Part shown: positions 1-10,234 of the stretch, piece by piece
Numbering within the stretch: the stretch's first letter is position 1
Layout of the letters: each line of letters begins with the position of its first letter
From: Akkermansiaceae bacterium
GTDB taxonomy: Bacteria; Verrucomicrobiota; Verrucomicrobiia; Verrucomicrobiales; DEV007
Assembly (NCBI GenBank): GCA_024233005.1
Contig: JACKQE010000013.1
Span: 106,378-170,377 of the forward strand
DNA length: 64,000 bases
Direction: 5' to 3'
The notes under the pieces: generated by a model
What the model saw: only the letters and a program-made list of their open reading frames with translations
What the model was told of the DNA's origin: nothing
The model's database searches: none
Position numbers and translations under genes: made by a program

Positions 1-2312
1 GCCGCGGTGGCACTCTCGCTCAGAGGACGATCCAGAGTCAGCTTGAGTTCGTAGGCGCCCATGCGCTTGTCCCGCAACATCACCGCCCAGAACTCCCGTC
101 CTTCCCCCGGCGAGGGAACGACACCGTCAGCTCCCGCGGGCGGAGTGTAAGGCTTCTGGGTTTCCTTGATAAGATCGCCTTCGACCCGCAGATCTCCCGC
201 GATGGAGGACGGCAATGAGAAAACGAACGTGTCCACCCCGGCATACTGCACATTGTAAGCCACCGTCCATTGGTAGCGGACGGCCTGGTCTTTGACACTG
301 ACAAGGGTGAACACATCAGCAATCACCTGAGGTTCTTTGAGCTTGAACCCGAGAACGGCGGGAACTCCCTCGCCGCGGTAACGGAAAGCGACGGTGAGAG
401 GGCCGGTCCCCGGAATCCCCACCGGCACGGCAGGAACCATCGCGCCCTGCTGCTGGTTCTGCTGCTGCTGTTTGGGGCCCACCGGCACCGGCAGTTCAGC
501 CACATCCATCTGCCGCATGTCGCCGCTGTTGCGGGTGTTGGGGTCGAGACTGGTATGGACCTGGACCGCGACCCGCGCTTCATGCCGTGCCACATCCTGG
601 GGAGCAAAGACCGGCAGGGTTTCATCATCGGCAGCCTGGGCCCGGGTGCGCCGGCCGGTCACTTCAAAATGGACCGCCCCGATCGCCCGGCTGGAGAACT
701 TGACATTGAGATAGCGCGCTCCGTCCGCTTCGGTTTCGGAAAAATCCTCCACCACTGCACCGGTGCACTCCACGCCCTCAAACCCTTGAGGCAGGCGGAT
801 TTTGGTGCCAAAAATACCGGCTCGTTTGATCTGGTAATCGAAGCGGGTGGTGAAACGCGAGGATTCAATCTCCACCGCATAGCGGGTCCAACTCTCCACT
901 TCCACCAAGGGCTCGGCTTTTTTCACGGAGAGGTCAAGAAGGTAGGGAAGGGTCAGGTACCGGTAGCTCGCGAAAGGAGCCTCCTCCAGCGCTCCGGACG
1001 GGGCCGGAGCACCTCCCGGAAGTGCTTGCTGAGTGAGGGACTCCGCCTTCACCGTCTCCAGATCCAGCTCTCCGTATTTCGAGACAATGAGCGTGCCGCG
1101 CTGCCGGACCACATTTTCCGCCCGCACGACCGGCACGGTGAAGTTCATCGGCAGGCTGTCGAGCGGTTGCTCCAGGCTCACGGTCAATCCGTAGCTTTGA
1201 CGCACCGGAGCATGGAGATGCACGGTGAGCCTCTGATCCGGTGAACCTTCCCCGGGCGGCTTCACATCCCATTCCTTTATGTTCTGTCCGGTCACGCCCA
1301 GAATCTCCAATCCCTCCGGAACCGAAATTTCAAACGTGTCGACACCGGAGCGAAGAACGCGGTATTGGAGATCCGCGGTCGTCTGCACCGCTCCGGGAAT
1401 GACCCGGGAGGTCACCGCGGCTTCGGCAAACAGCAGCGGGGTCAACTTGGTCTCTTCCCCCTGCTTCTGCCACGCCACCTCAAAATGTTCCGTTTCCCCG
1501 AAGAAAAAGGCGAAACGGGTTTTGTCGTTCGGGAGTGCCTCCGAGGAATAAGCCGCCGCCGGTTGAATTTCAAATTCCCATCCCTGCCCGGGCAGGACCG
1601 CTTCAAACTTGGAGACACCGGCCCGGGGAAGATTCAGGCTGGCGAGATGCCGGCTCCCGGCATTGTCTATCCGGGCATACAATTTCAATTTGATGTCGTA
1701 ACTGCCCTTGTGCGGGGCCAACAGCTGATAGCCGCCGTCTTTGTTGAGAGACAGGGTGGCATCACCGGTTTCCGCTTCGGCGATGTTGAGACCAGCCTGG
1801 GCAAGCGGGATCACCGCCCAGCCTTTTTCTTTGAACGATTCGACCTTCAACGTCGCTTCGATGGCCAGCGCATGATCGTCCACGCCGGCGAGAGTGGCTT
1901 TGAAATCCGCCGATGCCACCACTCCGTCCACGGGGGGTTTGACCTCGTCGTCCTTTTTGTGAACAGCCAACTGGTTCCACAAGTCAAGAAATTCGCGATA
2001 GGGCAGGTAAACGCCACGGCCTTCTTTCTCAAAAACCTTCTCGAGATCCTCGAACGGCAGGTAAATGCTGCGTTCCACCCGCAGGGGTTCCTTCGCCACC
2101 GTTGGAGCCGTCACCGGAACCGTGGCAGTGGCCGGAATTGCCGGAGCCGGATCGTCCACCGCCGGCGTGGGGGGAGGCAAGGGAGGCGGATTGACCACCG
2201 TCGGAGTTACCGGTGGGGCGCTGGACGTCTCCTGAGAAAAGCCGGGAAGGGGCAGGGCGGCAGCGGCGGCAAAAAGACCCACCAAAAGGAAGCAACGGAA
2301 AACTGAGTTCAT
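1..2312 (-). CDS. Large secreted protein of unknown function (C-terminus cut by window edge)
   Basis: An open frame reads from an ATG at 2312 down to base 1 without a stop, about 770 codons, and continues outside the window. It starts with a clear Sec signal peptide (MNSVFRCFLLVGLFAAAAAL, processed near FS-QE), followed by a Pro/Val-rich linker (about residues 30-75). Next comes a segment beginning near RSIYLPFEDLEKVFEKEG, then mostly beta-rich sequence to the edge. A Gln-rich stretch (QQQQNQQQ) lies around residue 620. The signal peptide and beta-rich character point to an envelope or extracellular protein. I do not recognise a catalytic motif and assign no function. Similar very large exported proteins with a VYLPYREF-like element occur, from memory, in Planctomycetes and Verrucomicrobia. 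The GC-rich complementary strand gives two long spurious frames here. Confidence 0.8.
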   Translation of the reverse strand, partial: MNSVFRCFLLVGLFAAAAALPLPGFSQETSSAPPVTPTVVNPPPLPPPTPAVDDPAPAIPATATVPVTAPTVAKEPLRVERSIYLPFEDLEKVFEKEGRGVYLPYREFLDLWNQLAVHKKDDEVKPPVDGVVASADFKATLAGVDDHALAIEATLKVESFKEKGWAVIPLAQAGLNIAEAETGDATLSLNKDGGYQLLAPHKGSYDIKLKLYARIDNAGSRHLASLNLPRAGVSKFEAVLPGQGWEFEIQPAAAYSSEALPNDKTRFAFFFGETEHFEVAWQKQGEETKLTPLLFAEAAVTSRVIPGAVQTTADLQYRVLRSGVDTFEISVPEGLEILGVTGQNIKEWDVKPPGEGSPDQRLTVHLHAPVRQSYGLTVSLEQPLDSLPMNFTVPVVRAENVVRQRGTLIVSKYGELDLETVKAESLTQQALPGGAPAPSGALEEAPFASYRYLTLPYLLDLSVKKAEPLVEVESWTRYAVEIESSRFTTRFDYQIKRAGIFGTKIRLPQGFEGVECTGAVVEDFSETEADGARYLNVKFSSRAIGAVHFEVTGRRTRAQAADDETLPVFAPQDVARHEARVAVQVHTSLDPNTRNSGDMRQMDVAELPVPVGPKQQQQNQQQGAMVPAVPVGIPGTGPLTVAFRYRGEGVPAVLGFKLKEPQVIADVFTLVSVKDQAVRYQWTVAYNVQYAGVDTFVFSLPSSIAGDLRVEGDLIKETQKPYTPPAGADGVVPSPGEGREFWAVMLRDKRMGAYELKLTLDRPLSESATA

Positions 2313-2550
2313 AAGCGTGGACGTTGGGCCAGCTTAGAACAGTGTGGGAAAGATGTTGTCAGGCCTCTGTCATTCGTTTGTAAGAAAATTGTCATGGTTC
2401 GAAAGAACCTTCGACGCTGCGCGCCGACTGAGTGGGAGCGGGAGTCGAAACCAACGCCATACTCTCCCGGCCAGAAAGTTCACGCGACCACTCGAAAGGT
2501 GGCCCAATCCACCCGGAGAAACCCGAGAGCAAGACAAAAACCCACCGACC

Positions 2551-3522
2551 TCAGACCGGCAGATCGCGGACCAAATCGGCGTTCTCCCGGTACCAGGCTA
2601 TCGTCCGGTCGAGGCCCTCCTCCAGACCGACCCGTGCTTCCCAACCCCAGAGGCTTTGCGCCTTCGATGGATCGGCCTGGGTGTCCCGCATGTCGGCATT
2701 GTTGGTCGGCTGGAAATCGATCACGGCTTTGCGGCCTAAACGGTCCTCCATGAGACGGATCAACTCCAGCATGTTGGTTGGCTCACGGCCCCCGCCCAGA
2801 TTCACAATTTCATAGCCAACCGGACGCAGCGCAGCCACTGTGCCCCTGGCAATGTCGTCAACATAGGTGAAATCGCGGCTCTGCAGGCCATCCCCGAACA
2901 TCGTGATGGGAGTGCCTTCGGCGATCCACTTGATGAACCGGTAGGGACTCATGTCGGGCCGCCCGGCAGGTCCGTAGACGGTGAAATAGCGGACCACGGT
3001 GGCGTCGATGCCATAGAGGTGATGGTAGGTGAATGCCATGCACTCGGCGGCCTTCTTGGATGACGCGTAAGGCGAAATGGGCCGGTTGACCGGCATGTCC
3101 TCGGTGAAGGGCATATCGTGCCCGGCATAAAGCGAGGAGGTCGAAGCGAGAACGAATTTCCGGCATCCGTGCTGCCGCATCAACTCCAGCAGATTCAGCG
3201 AACCGTGAGCGTTGGTCGTCATGTAGACATGCGGATTGACCATGCTGTAGCGAACTCCCGCCCGGGCCGCGAGGTTGATGACGGACTCGAAGCGAAACTC
3301 CTTGAAAAGGGACTCCAGTCCGGCCAGATCTTCAATATCGAGAGGGCGGAAGACAAAACCTTCCCGCTTCTGCAACTCTGAGATGCGGTGCTCCTTGAGC
3401 CGCGGATCGTAGTAGTCGTTGAGATTGTCGATACCGACAACCTGCCAGCCATCGTCGAGGAGATGGCGGGCGGTGTGGGAACCGATAAAGCCGGCGGCGC
3501 CGGTGAGCAGGATGGTTTTCAT
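2551..3522 (-). CDS. NAD-dependent nucleotide-sugar epimerase, probably UDP-glucuronate 4-epimerase-like
   Basis: 323 residues, normal length for an extended short-chain dehydrogenase. The N-terminal Rossmann motif GAAGFIG is at residues 8-14, an acidic NAD-specificity position follows in GIDNLNDYYDP (30-40), and the catalytic YxxxK is Y152/K156 (PYASSK). The NDYYDPRLK element is characteristic of the UDP-glucuronate 4-epimerase branch, which interconverts UDP-GlcA and UDP-GalA for capsule, LPS or exopolysaccharide. Substrate is inferred from that motif only; UDP-glucose epimerase or dTDP-glucose dehydratase relatives cannot be fully excluded. It is cytoplasmic and stands alone, with about 130 bp to pntB downstream and about 240 bp of apparently non-coding DNA upstream. 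Confidence 0.88.
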   Translation of the reverse strand: MKTILLTGAAGFIGSHTARHLLDDGWQVVGIDNLNDYYDPRLKEHRISELQKREGFVFRPLDIEDLAGLESLFKEFRFESVINLAARAGVRYSMVNPHVYMTTNAHGSLNLLELMRQHGCRKFVLASTSSLYAGHDMPFTEDMPVNRPISPYASSKKAAECMAFTYHHLYGIDATVVRYFTVYGPAGRPDMSPYRFIKWIAEGTPITMFGDGLQSRDFTYVDDIARGTVAALRPVGYEIVNLGGGREPTNMLELIRLMEDRLGRKAVIDFQPTNNADMRDTQADPSKAQSLWGWEARVGLEEGLDRTIAWYRENADLVRDLPV

Positions 3523-3651
3523 CAGGGAACCCTTCAGGAGCGGTGCTCAGGAAACGGGATAAGGCAGCCGATGGCGAAGGTGAGGAATGTGAGTTGGGTG
3601 GTGATAGGGCAAAGACATTACGGACCGGCGGGATCTCCCGCGCCTGCAGGC

Positions 3652-5079
<1,428 letters not shown>

Positions 5080-5146
5080 GGGAATGCCGGAATGGAAAGT
5101 GGCGAAGTAACGTCGGAAGAGGGATCGTCCCGGAGGACGCGTGGAT

Positions 5147-5443
5147 TCACTTGGCTTGCGGGCCTTTGTCTTTCTTTTTAAACATGCCGAGCATACGGTC
5201 GGTGACCAGATAGCCACCCACCACATTGATCATCGCCAAAACCACGGCAGAGAAACCAAGGATGGAGGCGAAGAGTCCCTCCGCGGCACCGGCGGCAACC
5301 AGCGCTCCCACGATGGTGATGCCGGAAATGGCATTCGACCCGGACATGAGCGGGGTGTGCAGTTGGGAAGGTACCTTTTTGATCAGTTCAAAGCCGAGGA
5401 AGACCGCCAGAACAAAGGTGAACAGAAGGAGGATGAGGGACAT
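5147..5443 (-). CDS. pntAB: NAD(P)+ transhydrogenase alpha-2 (small membrane) subunit
   Basis: 98 residues from the ATG at 5443 (MSLILLLFTFVLAVFLGFEL). This is the separate short membrane polypeptide that in E. coli is fused to the end of PntA. It holds about three hydrophobic helices and the typical PSQLHTPLMSGSNAISGI sequence followed by a Gly/Ala-rich helix and VGGYLVTDRMLGMFK. It contributes to the proton channel domain with PntB. The gap is 62 bp after pntAA and 67 bp before pntB. The three-polypeptide layout (AA, AB, B) is the one known from alpha-proteobacteria such as Rhodospirillum. An in-frame upstream ATG at 5509 is less likely because it overlaps the end of pntAA. Confidence 0.95.
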   Translation of the reverse strand: MSLILLLFTFVLAVFLGFELIKKVPSQLHTPLMSGSNAISGITIVGALVAAGAAEGLFASILGFSAVVLAMINVVGGYLVTDRMLGMFKKKDKGPQAK

Positions 5444-5505
5444 CGTGGTGGGGGTTGAATGGGATAGTCGAAAAAGGCGGAGGGCGGATGAAAGACCAGC
5501 CCGCG

Positions 5506-6636
5506 TCATTGGGGACGGAAACGCTCGTGAACGACTGCCCCGCCATGGGTGATGACACAGCCTTTCTGGAGGACGTCCTCAGGATCAAGGCGGAAGTTTT
5601 TCCCGTCCTTGTCCCAGAAATGCTCGATCATGTTGGCAAGGTTGGCCGCGTAGACCTGGGTGGCATGCTTGGAGACCCGGCCTTCATAATTGGCCAGCCC
5701 GATGATGACGACGCCATTATCCGTGACGACTTCCGTGCCACAAACGACCCCTTCGACATTGCCTCCGCCTTCGGCGGCGAGATCGACGATGATGCTGCCC
5801 GGTTGCATCGAGGCCACGACTTCTTTTTTGATGAGGACCGGAGGCTTGCGGCCGAAGACTTTGGCGGTGGTGATGACCACGTCACTCTGGGCACAGACCT
5901 TGGCCTGCTCGCGGCTTTGCTTTTCCAACTGCTCAGGAGTGAGCTGCTTCGCATAGCCCTGTTCGGTGCCTCCGGTTTCCCCGAGGTCGATCCGGAGGGC
6001 TTTGGCACCCAGGGATTCCGCCTGCTCCAGAGCCTCGGCCCGGACGTCAAATGCAGTGACGCGTGCCCCAAGGCGCTTCGCGGTGGCGATGGCCTGGAGA
6101 CCGGCGACACCGATGCCCACGATGAAAAACTTCGCCGGCGAGATGGTGCCGGCTGGCGTCATCATCATCGGCAGGATCGTGTTCATGCGATGCGCCGCCT
6201 CAATGACCGAGACATAGCCGGCGAGGTTCGCTTGGGAACTGATGGCGTCCATTTTCTGCGCCAGAGTGGTGCGGGGCAGCATTTCGAGGCTGATCGCGGT
6301 GACCCCGGCCTTGGCGAAAGCCTCAATCAACCCCGGTTCATTGAAGGGGTCGAGAAAGCTGATATGAATGGCTCCAGAACGGAGCATGGCAATTTCTTCC
6401 GCGGGTGGCTTGCGGACCCGGATGACCAGATCGGCTTCCCGGAGGGCTGCTGCGCGGTCTCCGGAAATCCGGGCGCCGGCGGCCTCGTAGGCCGCATCGG
6501 AATGATCACACCGGGCGCCGATCCCGGCTTCCACGGTGACGTCCGCTCCGAGTCCCACCAGTTTTTTGACGGCGGCGGGATCAAGGGCGGCGCGGGTTTC
6601 GATCGGGTCGGTCTCTGAGGGGGCAAAAATCTTCAT
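5506..6636 (-). CDS. pntAA: NAD(P)+ transhydrogenase alpha-1 subunit (NAD-binding domain I)
   Basis: 376 residues from the ATG at 6636 (MKIFAPSETDPIETRAALDP). The soluble NAD(H)-binding domain I resembles alanine dehydrogenase: ETRAALDP near the N-terminus, a Rossmann segment with VGIGVAGLQAIATAKRLGA, and VIVDLAAEGGGN toward the end. The polypeptide lacks the C-terminal membrane helices of E. coli PntA, which are supplied by the next gene. It is the first gene of the pntAA-pntAB-pntB operon. An alternative Met eight codons upstream is possible. It provides NADPH for biosynthesis and redox defence at the cost of the proton gradient. Confidence 0.95.
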   Translation of the reverse strand: MKIFAPSETDPIETRAALDPAAVKKLVGLGADVTVEAGIGARCDHSDAAYEAAGARISGDRAAALREADLVIRVRKPPAEEIAMLRSGAIHISFLDPFNEPGLIEAFAKAGVTAISLEMLPRTTLAQKMDAISSQANLAGYVSVIEAAHRMNTILPMMMTPAGTISPAKFFIVGIGVAGLQAIATAKRLGARVTAFDVRAEALEQAESLGAKALRIDLGETGGTEQGYAKQLTPEQLEKQSREQAKVCAQSDVVITTAKVFGRKPPVLIKKEVVASMQPGSIIVDLAAEGGGNVEGVVCGTEVVTDNGVVIIGLANYEGRVSKHATQVYAANLANMIEHFWDKDGKNFRLDPEDVLQKGCVITHGGAVVHERFRPQ

Positions 6637-6792
6637 AACGGGGGCACCGGGCAGAAGCACAGGAGACGTGGAGGCCCAACCTGCGCCCAGACTCCACCCG
6701 GGGTGGCGGAACTTATCCCGCGAGGGGCCGGTGTCGAGTGGTTTTCTTCCGGCGCCGGGACGGCCCGCCCTCCCGGAATCCCTGAACCCGGA

Positions 6793-8106
6793 CTAAGGAA
6801 GGACCGCCACGCCGGCTCCGGGGCCCCCTGCCTTGGCCATGAAAAGGTGCGATTCACCCCGCAGCAGGAGATGCCCGTCCACGGTGACCGGAGTCGCGAT
6901 GATACGCTCGCCAAGTGGATTTTCCGAAATCGGGGCAAACCCTGTTTCGCTGAAACGCCCAACCTGCAGCACGCCGTCCTCCCGCACCGCATAGAGGAGA
7001 TCCCCTGCCACGGTGGGGGAAGAGTAGTAGCTGGCGCTGGACCTCGGGAATTCGCCTTTCCAGAGGGTCTGGCCCGTGGCGGCCTCAAAACACTCCACCG
7101 CACCCCGGTCCCCGACCAAATAGACCCGACCGTCCCTCACGGCCGGGGTTGGCACGAAAGCTCCGCCTTCCCGCGTCCAGACCCGGTGGGTGGTGGTGAC
7201 ATCCCCCGCCCCGCCGGTCAGACGGATGCCGGCAAGGTGGGAGCCGCGACCATAGGGCACCACCGCCAGATCACCAGAAATCACCGCCGACGCCACCGCA
7301 ACCCAGTTCTTTTTCCCGTCAGGATTGAATCCCGCGCATTCCCAAAGGAGCTTGCCATCGGCCGCATCATGCCCGGTGAGATGCTCGGCCCCCCAGGTCA
7401 CCAAAATCTCCCGTCCATCCCGGGAAATGACCTGGGGAGTGGTGTAGCCATGGTCATTCTCCACTGGAGTCTGGTATTGGCGCTCGGTTTTCCAGACCTG
7501 CCCCCCGGTGGCCTGGTCAAAGGCCACCAGATACGACGCGCCGCCGTGCATGACCGCGACGACGACGTTCCGCCTCGTCAGGACCGGCGAGTTGCCCAGA
7601 TCCCAATAGAGACTGACCTTGCCGAAGCGCTCCTGCAAATTGGTCTGCCAGAGCACTTTCCCGTCCAGATCGAGCGCCGCCAATCCCCCGCTTTTGAAAT
7701 AGACGAACAGCCGCTTGCCGTCTGTCACCGGGGAGGGATTGCTGCCGGAGCCGTTCCGGTGTTTGCCGACCGTTTCCTGGCCGAAGGTGGTCGTCCACAG
7801 ATGTTTTCCTGACCAATCGTAGGCGGACGCGGCGTCCTTGCCCTCCTGCGGTCCGGTGAGGTAAATGCGGCCATCCCAGACGACGGGAGTGGAGCATCCT
7901 TTGCCAGGCAGGGTGATTTTCCAGAGCAGGGTGGTATCATCGACCCGGTCGGGATAGGCCACCTTCCCCGGCTCGGCCACCCCGCTGTCGAGCGGTCCCC
8001 GCCACTGCGGCCAACGGCTTTCGGCATGAGCGGTGGGAAGGAGCAACCACACGGAGGCCAGCAGGAATCCGGAGCCGGAAGCGAGGAGGGAAACAGGGCG
8101 CAGCAT
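6793..8106 (-). CDS. Secreted PQQ-like beta-propeller protein
   Basis: 437 residues with an N-terminal signal peptide (about residues 1-28, ending in AHA). Just after it comes the WPQWRGP motif typical of the very abundant planctomycete/verrucomicrobial PQQ-repeat proteins. Repeated blade motifs follow, such as WKITLPGKGCSTPVVWDGR, ALDLDGKVLWQTN, DAADGKLLWECAGF and EAATGQTLWKGEF, consistent with a seven- or eight-bladed propeller. There is no recognisable dehydrogenase active site, so it is more likely a periplasmic structural or binding protein of the BamB/PQQ-like superfamily than a quinoprotein enzyme. It lies just downstream of a DUF1501 gene on the same strand (about 95 bp gap); the two may be cotranscribed. 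Confidence 0.85.
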   Translation of the reverse strand: MLRPVSLLASGSGFLLASVWLLLPTAHAESRWPQWRGPLDSGVAEPGKVAYPDRVDDTTLLWKITLPGKGCSTPVVWDGRIYLTGPQEGKDAASAYDWSGKHLWTTTFGQETVGKHRNGSGSNPSPVTDGKRLFVYFKSGGLAALDLDGKVLWQTNLQERFGKVSLYWDLGNSPVLTRRNVVVAVMHGGASYLVAFDQATGGQVWKTERQYQTPVENDHGYTTPQVISRDGREILVTWGAEHLTGHDAADGKLLWECAGFNPDGKKNWVAVASAVISGDLAVVPYGRGSHLAGIRLTGGAGDVTTTHRVWTREGGAFVPTPAVRDGRVYLVGDRGAVECFEAATGQTLWKGEFPRSSASYYSSPTVAGDLLYAVREDGVLQVGRFSETGFAPISENPLGERIIATPVTVDGHLLLRGESHLFMAKAGGPGAGVAVLP

Positions 8107-8202
8107 GGGCCGACTGTATCAAGTTCCGGTGCCTCTGTCAGCAGGGAATTGTCGATGCCGCCCGGATCTTCCTGTACCGCATTCGCGAAAAGGCGCGGAC
8201 TT

Positions 8203-9609
8203 TCAGATCAACTCCGCGATCGGTTTGCCTCCATTCATCACGATGGCATTCGGCCGCCCGGAGAAGTCCTCATAGGTGGTGTTGAGGGGAATGCCGAAGT
8301 GATGGTAAATGGTGGCGGCCAAATCCTGCGGGGTCACCGGTCGTTCTTTGACGTTGCCTCCGTCCTTCTCTGTGGCCCCGATGACCTGCCCATGGCGGAA
8401 CCCCCCGCCCGCCAGCATCACGGAGCTGACCACCGGCCAGTGATTGCGTCCGTCGGTGCTCCCCTGGGTGCCGATGGTCGGGGTGCGGCCAAATTCTCCC
8501 ATCGCGATGACCAGCACATCGTCCAGCAGCCCCCGGTCTTCCAGATCACCGACGAGGGTGGTGAACAAATGGTCAAACACCGGTAGGAGCGGCTTCAGCC
8601 CCCGGGAAATCCCACCATAGGGAGGAATATTGTCGCCGTGGGTGTCCCAGGTGCCGGAGGCGGAGTGGTTGCTTAGATCGATGGTGACAAACCCCACCCC
8701 GGCCTCCACCAGCCGGCGGGCCAGCAAGGCCTGGCGGGCCCAATCGTGACTGCCATAGCGCTCCACCGTGCGGGCGGACTCCCGGGAAAGATCAAACGCC
8801 TCCTGGGCTTTGGCGCCCGCGATCAGGTCGTAGGCCTGCTGGCCGAAGGCATCCAGCCCCTCCATGGACCCGGTGGCGTCGATCTCCGATCGCAGGTGGT
8901 CCATCTGACGGTGCAGCGTGTGGCGGCTCTCCAGCCGTTCCATGGTCAGACCCGTCGGCAGCTTGAACAACCCGAGCGCTTTGTCCCCAAGAAACGGATC
9001 ATAGCGCCGCCCAAGGTAGCCCCCCCACGCGATGTGGGTCCGGTCTTTGACATTCAAGGCCACGTATGGCGGCAACAGGGGATTGTTGGCCCCGTGGTAC
9101 TTGGCCACGATGGATCCGATGGCGGGACACTGTTTGCCGTTGGCATTGATGCGGGGTGCCGCATCAGGATGCGCCGTCTGCATCACCTGGTTCGGCTGAT
9201 GGTTGCTGCCGCGGCAGACCATGGAGCGGATCAGGGTGAGTTTGTCCATCATCGCCGCCTGCTTCGGATAGTGCTCGCAGAGGCGGATTCCGGGCAACCG
9301 GGTGGTGAGGGTGGAGAAGGGCCCGCGCACCTCGGAGGGAGCGTCCGGCTTGGGATCCCAGGTGTCGATGTGGCTAGGTCCCCCCGCCATCCAGAGCAGG
9401 ATGACACTTTTCCCCCCCGGGAGGGAGCGTCCTTCTTTGGCGGCCGCCGCACGGATTCGCAGGAGGTCCGGAAACGCGAGCCCGGCCATCCCCGCCATCC
9501 CGGCTTTGAGCAGCCCCCGCCGACTTCTAACGGTGAGCCCCTCTCTGACCCGGGGATTCAGGTCAGTGAAGGCGTGGCGCCAGGGGCCGGTTGGACCATG
9601 CTCGGACAT
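8203..9609 (-). CDS. DUF1501 family exported protein
   Basis: About 468 residues from the ATG at 9609; ATGs at 9621 and 9645 are equally possible and no strong Shine-Dalgarno site decides. A twin-arginine-like element (RSRRGLLKAGMAGMAGLAFP) lies about 28 residues in. The family signature GGPSHIDTWDPKPDAP follows, then a sulfatase/alkaline-phosphatase-like core with GEFGRTPTIG and DGRNHWP. DUF1501 proteins are among the most expanded families in Planctomycetes and Verrucomicrobia, usually paired with a DUF1549/DUF1553 protein; their role is not established. This copy has no such partner nearby and instead precedes a PQQ propeller. The window has a second DUF1501 copy at 29420-30715. Confidence 0.88.
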   Translation of the reverse strand: MSEHGPTGPWRHAFTDLNPRVREGLTVRSRRGLLKAGMAGMAGLAFPDLLRIRAAAAKEGRSLPGGKSVILLWMAGGPSHIDTWDPKPDAPSEVRGPFSTLTTRLPGIRLCEHYPKQAAMMDKLTLIRSMVCRGSNHQPNQVMQTAHPDAAPRINANGKQCPAIGSIVAKYHGANNPLLPPYVALNVKDRTHIAWGGYLGRRYDPFLGDKALGLFKLPTGLTMERLESRHTLHRQMDHLRSEIDATGSMEGLDAFGQQAYDLIAGAKAQEAFDLSRESARTVERYGSHDWARQALLARRLVEAGVGFVTIDLSNHSASGTWDTHGDNIPPYGGISRGLKPLLPVFDHLFTTLVGDLEDRGLLDDVLVIAMGEFGRTPTIGTQGSTDGRNHWPVVSSVMLAGGGFRHGQVIGATEKDGGNVKERPVTPQDLAATIYHHFGIPLNTTYEDFSGRPNAIVMNGGKPIAELI

Positions 9610-10234
9610 GGTGGTTATCATAGGGATCCAAGGTGTTGGCGCCAAGAGAATTCGGCTCCGCGAACACGGGAGGCCGGTTCCAGGTTGGTTTGCCTATGGC
9701 AGTATTCAGAAAGTCATTGGCGCCAAGGAAGCCGTGGTTCGCACCCTGCAGCCGTCGGCATTGCAGCCCCACCTAAACGCCGCGTCGAGATGGTGAATTG
9801 GTTGACGACGTCCGCTGGTCCGTGATGGGAAGACTCCCTCCAATTTTCCGACTCAGTGAGTCCTCTTTTGGCTTTCCCTTGGTGGGGAAAAACAATGCGC
9901 ACTTTCGAGGTGGCGTGCGTGCTGAATTTCACTGAATTGAGGGCGCTACCGGTAGGTATCTCTGGGGGTTTTTGTCATGTCAGTGAACTCTTTCCAGGTC
10001 TCATCCAAAGACATTTCCAGCGTTTAACCTTCAGCAGGTCACCCGCCGCCTTGGTCATCATGGCGCGGGGTTCCAGCATCACCAGTCCGGAAACCATGAG
10101 GTTGTCAAAGTGGCTGTGCAAATAGTGCTCGCTGGGATTGGGGGCATGGTGGCCTTCGAATGAGCCCGTGTCGGGATGAATCCGATCGCCAGGCGGGTCT
10201 GGCAACGCACATTCCATGGGCGCGACCAGTGCCT
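9610..10234. other. Gene-poor stretch with a decayed coding remnant
   Basis: About 620 bp between the DUF1501 gene and the polysaccharide deacetylase. No intact gene is evident. Part of it (minus strand, 9975 to about 10205) carries a protein-like remnant listed separately. The rest has no recognisable promoter, RNA or repeat. Confidence 0.5.
9975..10205 (-). pseudogene. Truncated C-terminal remnant, possibly of a glycoside hydrolase-like protein
   Basis: The frame ending at 9975 contains a protein-like stretch (DRIHPDTGSFEGHHAPNPSE, then HYLHSHFDNLMVSGLVMLEPR) followed by a low-complexity tail. Its upstream part in the same frame runs into the 3' end of the deacetylase gene without a plausible start. 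The pattern 'HPDTG...HYxHSxFxxLxxSGLVxLxPR' resembles the C-terminal part of MGH1-like or related large glycoside hydrolases from memory, but it is too short for a firm call. I interpret it as the leftover 3' end of a deleted gene. A genuine short protein is less likely because no start or ribosome-binding site is apparent. Confidence 0.4.
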
